This document shows positions 61,571 to 64,000 of a DNA stretch of 64,000 bases, one piece after another. The DNA comes from Kuschelorhynchus macadamiae. Lineage: Eukaryota > Arthropoda > Insecta > Coleoptera > Curculionidae. The first letter of the stretch is position 1; each line of letters begins with the position of its first letter. The stretch covers positions 157,803 through 221,802 of the forward strand of contig JAUTXW010000551.1 of assembly GCA_030620095.1 (NCBI GenBank), given 5' to 3'. Below the pieces are notes generated by a model that did no database searches, was not told the origin of the DNA, and saw only the letters and a list, made by a program, of their open reading frames with translations. The translations under genes were made by a program, and so were the position numbers.

Positions 61571-64000
61571 TACAGGGTGTCCCGAATTGCAGTGTCCAAA
61601 CTTTAACAGCGCATTCTGCATTCAAAATAAGCCCTAATTTTCTATATAAAAATATATCGGCAATTTTTTAATTTTTCATCAGTGGCGTCCGTACGGAATT
61701 TTTTATTGAATATTATTGAAGAAAAAATGGTACTCTAACAAAAATCATTCCTAAAATCCCCACTCAGTTTTGAGCAAATTTGATCCCTTGTCTTTTTTTC
61801 GTGCGGTGTAAGGATTTCGAGTAAAAAACTAAAAACCATTTTTATGTATGGCATAGTTAAAATTTCCATTATTGTTAATTTCAGTAGCAAAACCTTTAAG
61901 GTGGGATTGTAACAGCAAGTTTTTAAAATTATTTGGTTTCCGACATTTATTTCACGCATTCCGGGTGAGTTCATAATTTCTGACCAACGTATGTAGGGTT
62001 TCTAAGATAAAAGCTTGTCTGACAACTAAGGAGAGATGACGTCATCGACCCGTTGTAATGGAGATTTGCATTATGTTTGGGTTATCGTCACCCTGATCGC
62101 AGAAGTTGGCTGGCAACCTATTAAAATCTAGTGTCCTTGGTACTTACCATCATTCCTTCATTGTCGTCTCTTGGTATGCCATGATTGCATTTTTGTGATA
62201 ATTGAACAATTGCTAGGTTCGTCTTTAAAGTATGACAGATAAGTTTATAATTCTAAAATCGTCGATTCATTTTGTAAAACGGTAATTAGAATTAATTCAG
62301 TTTTGAAGATGATACTTCATTTTACAAACTACTCTTTATTAACTAAGTTCGTAATTAATTTTACAAAAACTAAAATTCATAACTTTTATTAACTTAGATC
62401 GTGAAAAAAATTTATAGAGCACTTTAAATATCATTAAGGATTAATGTGGGCCTTAAAATTCACAATAATTGCTCAAAATGAGCTCCTCTAACTTCGACAC
62501 ATTTTCGGCATCTGCTCTTAACTGTGTCAGTGGCATGGCGTATAAAATTCGTATTGGCTCGCAAAGTTTCACAGGCTTGCTCTATCCTTATCTTATCCTT
62601 ATCCTCTATCAGTTCTTCTCTTGTATGAACTTGTCTGGAATAAACTAAATTTTTCAAATAACCCCACACAAAGAAGTCGACAGGTGTGAGGTCAGGGGAA
62701 CGTGGCGGTCAGGCTGTAGCTCCTAATCGTCCAATCCACCGTTCTGGATAATTATTATTTAACCACTCGCGATTTACAAGTGCAAAATGCGCGGGAGCCC
62801 CGTCCATTTGAATCCAGAATTCGTTTCTAAGATTTAGAGGAATATTTTCTAGATATTGAAATAACTCATTTTGCAGAAAATCATTAATTAACTGTCCATC
62901 TAGGCGTGGTGGTAAAATGTGGGGCCCGCAAAAAATTTCATTTATTACACCACACCAAACATTAACAGAAAATTCTTGCTGAAATGCTCTAGTTCGTACA
63001 ACACGTGGATTGTCATGGCTCCAGATTCGTAAATTATGGAAATTTATTGAGCCGCTTCGGGTAAATGTGGCTTCATCACTCCATAAAAATTGTTTTGAGA
63101 AGTTCTCGTCTGCCTCTATTTGGCGCAAAAACCAATTGCAAAAACTGACACGTTTTTCGGCATCACCAGGTTGTAAGTTTTGAACTGGCTGCATCTGAAA
63201 TGGCTTCCTGTGATCTTTCCTCAAAACGCGATGAACCTTATGTTTAGAAACAAAAACTGCGTTGCCTTGTAAATTATGAGCTGCTCTTCGTAGGCTTAAT
63301 GTCCTATCGTTGTCAAACTTATTTAAAATGACGTTTCGATATTGTTCATTTCTCCTACCTTCGTTTCTCGGAATCTTTTTGAGTCCAAAATTCCTAAACA
63401 TTAAATGCGTTTTAATGATGCGTTTTAATGAAAACTTTCTAAAAAAAATCTTCTATTTGGAAATCTTCGTTGGTATTCCCATACTGCTGCATTTGCATTT
63501 CCATTACAGAAACCATAAACGAAATGAATATCAGCATACTCAAAGTTACTGAATAACACCATTTTGAAATCACTAGTTAGACTCATAATTACCTATTTGT
63601 ATAAACTGTAATGTACCTGACATTTATTTACTCTAAAAACTGAAATGTCACACTTTAAAGTCGAAACTAGCAATTGTTCAATTGTCACAAAAATGTAATC
63701 ATGGCATACCAAGATGTTAAAGGTTTAGCCACTGAAATAATTAACAATAATGGAAATTTTAACTACGCCATACATAAAAATAGTGTTTAGTTTTTAACTA
63801 GAAATCCTTGCATCGCACGAAAAAAAGGCAAGGGATCAAATTTGCTCCAAACTGAGTGGGGATTTTAGAAATAATTTTTGTTTTCAGAAAAAGCAGTAGC
63901 GTACCATTTTTTCTTCAAGAATATTCAATAAAAAATCCCTGCTAAACCTACACCAATAAAGAATTAAAAAATATTTTTCAAATCAAAAAATGCCACAATG
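61571..64000 (-). mobile_element. MLE-5: D,D41D element running off the window
   Basis: The left arm from TACAGGGTGTCCCG (61571) to about 61905, plus a further block at 62166-62215, is the reverse complement of sequence at 63672-64000. The left arm contains an extra ~260 bp (61905-62165) absent on the right. The outer right end lies beyond 64000. Confidence 0.8.
62460..63562 (-). pseudogene. MLE-5 transposase (D,D41D), nearly complete
   Basis: ATG at 63562 begins MVLFSNFEYADIHFVYGFCN. The frame breaks at 63405-63430, where ATGCGTTTTAATG is tandemly duplicated (13 bp x 2). From 63401 the frame gives an HTH (LSLRRAAHNLQGNAVFVSKH), WSDEATFT (first Asp), VNVWCGVIN and IQMDGAPAHFA (second Asp). 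A single TGA at 62709-62711 replaces the Trp of the WPPRSPDL motif. The frame then continues with SPDLTPVDFFVWGYLK (third Asp, 41 residues after the second) to GAHFEQLL at 62460. Recently decayed. Confidence 0.85.

Overview
The window is AT-rich eukaryotic DNA from an arthropod, most likely an insect. The evidence is spliced exons with GT/AG borders, Penelope-like retroelements (PLEs), Crypton-like tyrosine recombinases, jockey- and CR1-like LINEs, hAT elements and several Tc1/mariner-superfamily elements with a D,D41D catalytic spacing. Species and order cannot be read from the sequence. There is no bacterial or CRISPR-type content.

One host gene runs on the + strand. Five exons (17130-17192, 28621-28782, 28865-29103, 34084-34215, 45453-45780) join with perfect phase. 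They encode the C-terminal ~309 residues of a protein with a C3HC4 RING finger, a Ser-rich linker and a Lys-rich tail. Upstream exons were not found. Its introns (11.4 kb, 82 bp, 5.0 kb, 11.2 kb) are filled with mobile elements.

Layout. 0.2-1.9 kb: PLE-A between 174-bp inverted repeats. 2.45-4.83 kb: PLE-B, a head-to-head mirror pair. 6.1-6.5 kb: hAT 3' end. 7.8-13.3 kb: MLE-1 (D,D41D type), split by PLE-C with a 13-bp target duplication. 13.3-17.1 kb: no recognised gene. 17.1 kb: first visible exon. 17.3-18.2 kb: LINE RNase H end. 18.5-21.3 kb: two tandem Crypton-like copies. 21.8-24.3 kb: MLE-2. 24.8-25.3 kb: MLE fragment. 25.6-28.5 kb: MLE-3, with very long inverted repeats and an apparently intact, spliced transposase, ending about 60-130 bp before the RING exon. 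29.2-33.8 kb: hAT-1 split by hAT-2 with an 8-bp target duplication. 34.8-37.4 kb: PLE-D fused to a truncated jockey LINE. 37.8-38.5 kb: CR1-like LINE. 38.6-44.9 kb: PLE-E mirror pair interrupted by ~4 kb that carries a foldback-like element with tandem-repeat arms and an IS630/Tc1-type transposase relic. 45.5-45.8 kb: last host exon. 47.1-50.9 kb: a PLE remnant pair and PLE-F, another mirror pair with a 53-bp hairpin at its axis. 52.1-53.4 kb: relic of a multi-copy arthropod family. 54.5-56.4 kb: MLE-4. 59.1-60.1 kb: non-autonomous inverted-repeat element. 60.4-61.3 kb: MLE-6 relic. 61.6 kb to the end: MLE-5.

Nothing here is clearly a new defence or metabolic system. The most interesting signals are: hammerhead-ribozyme motifs at the termini of four PLE families; the repeated mirror-image architecture of PLE copies; a D,D41D transposon whose transposase needs removal of a 220-nt intron; and a foldback-like element with ~120-bp tandem repeats in its arms. 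Element names (PLE-A to F, MLE-1 to 6, hAT-1/2) are local labels used only in this report.
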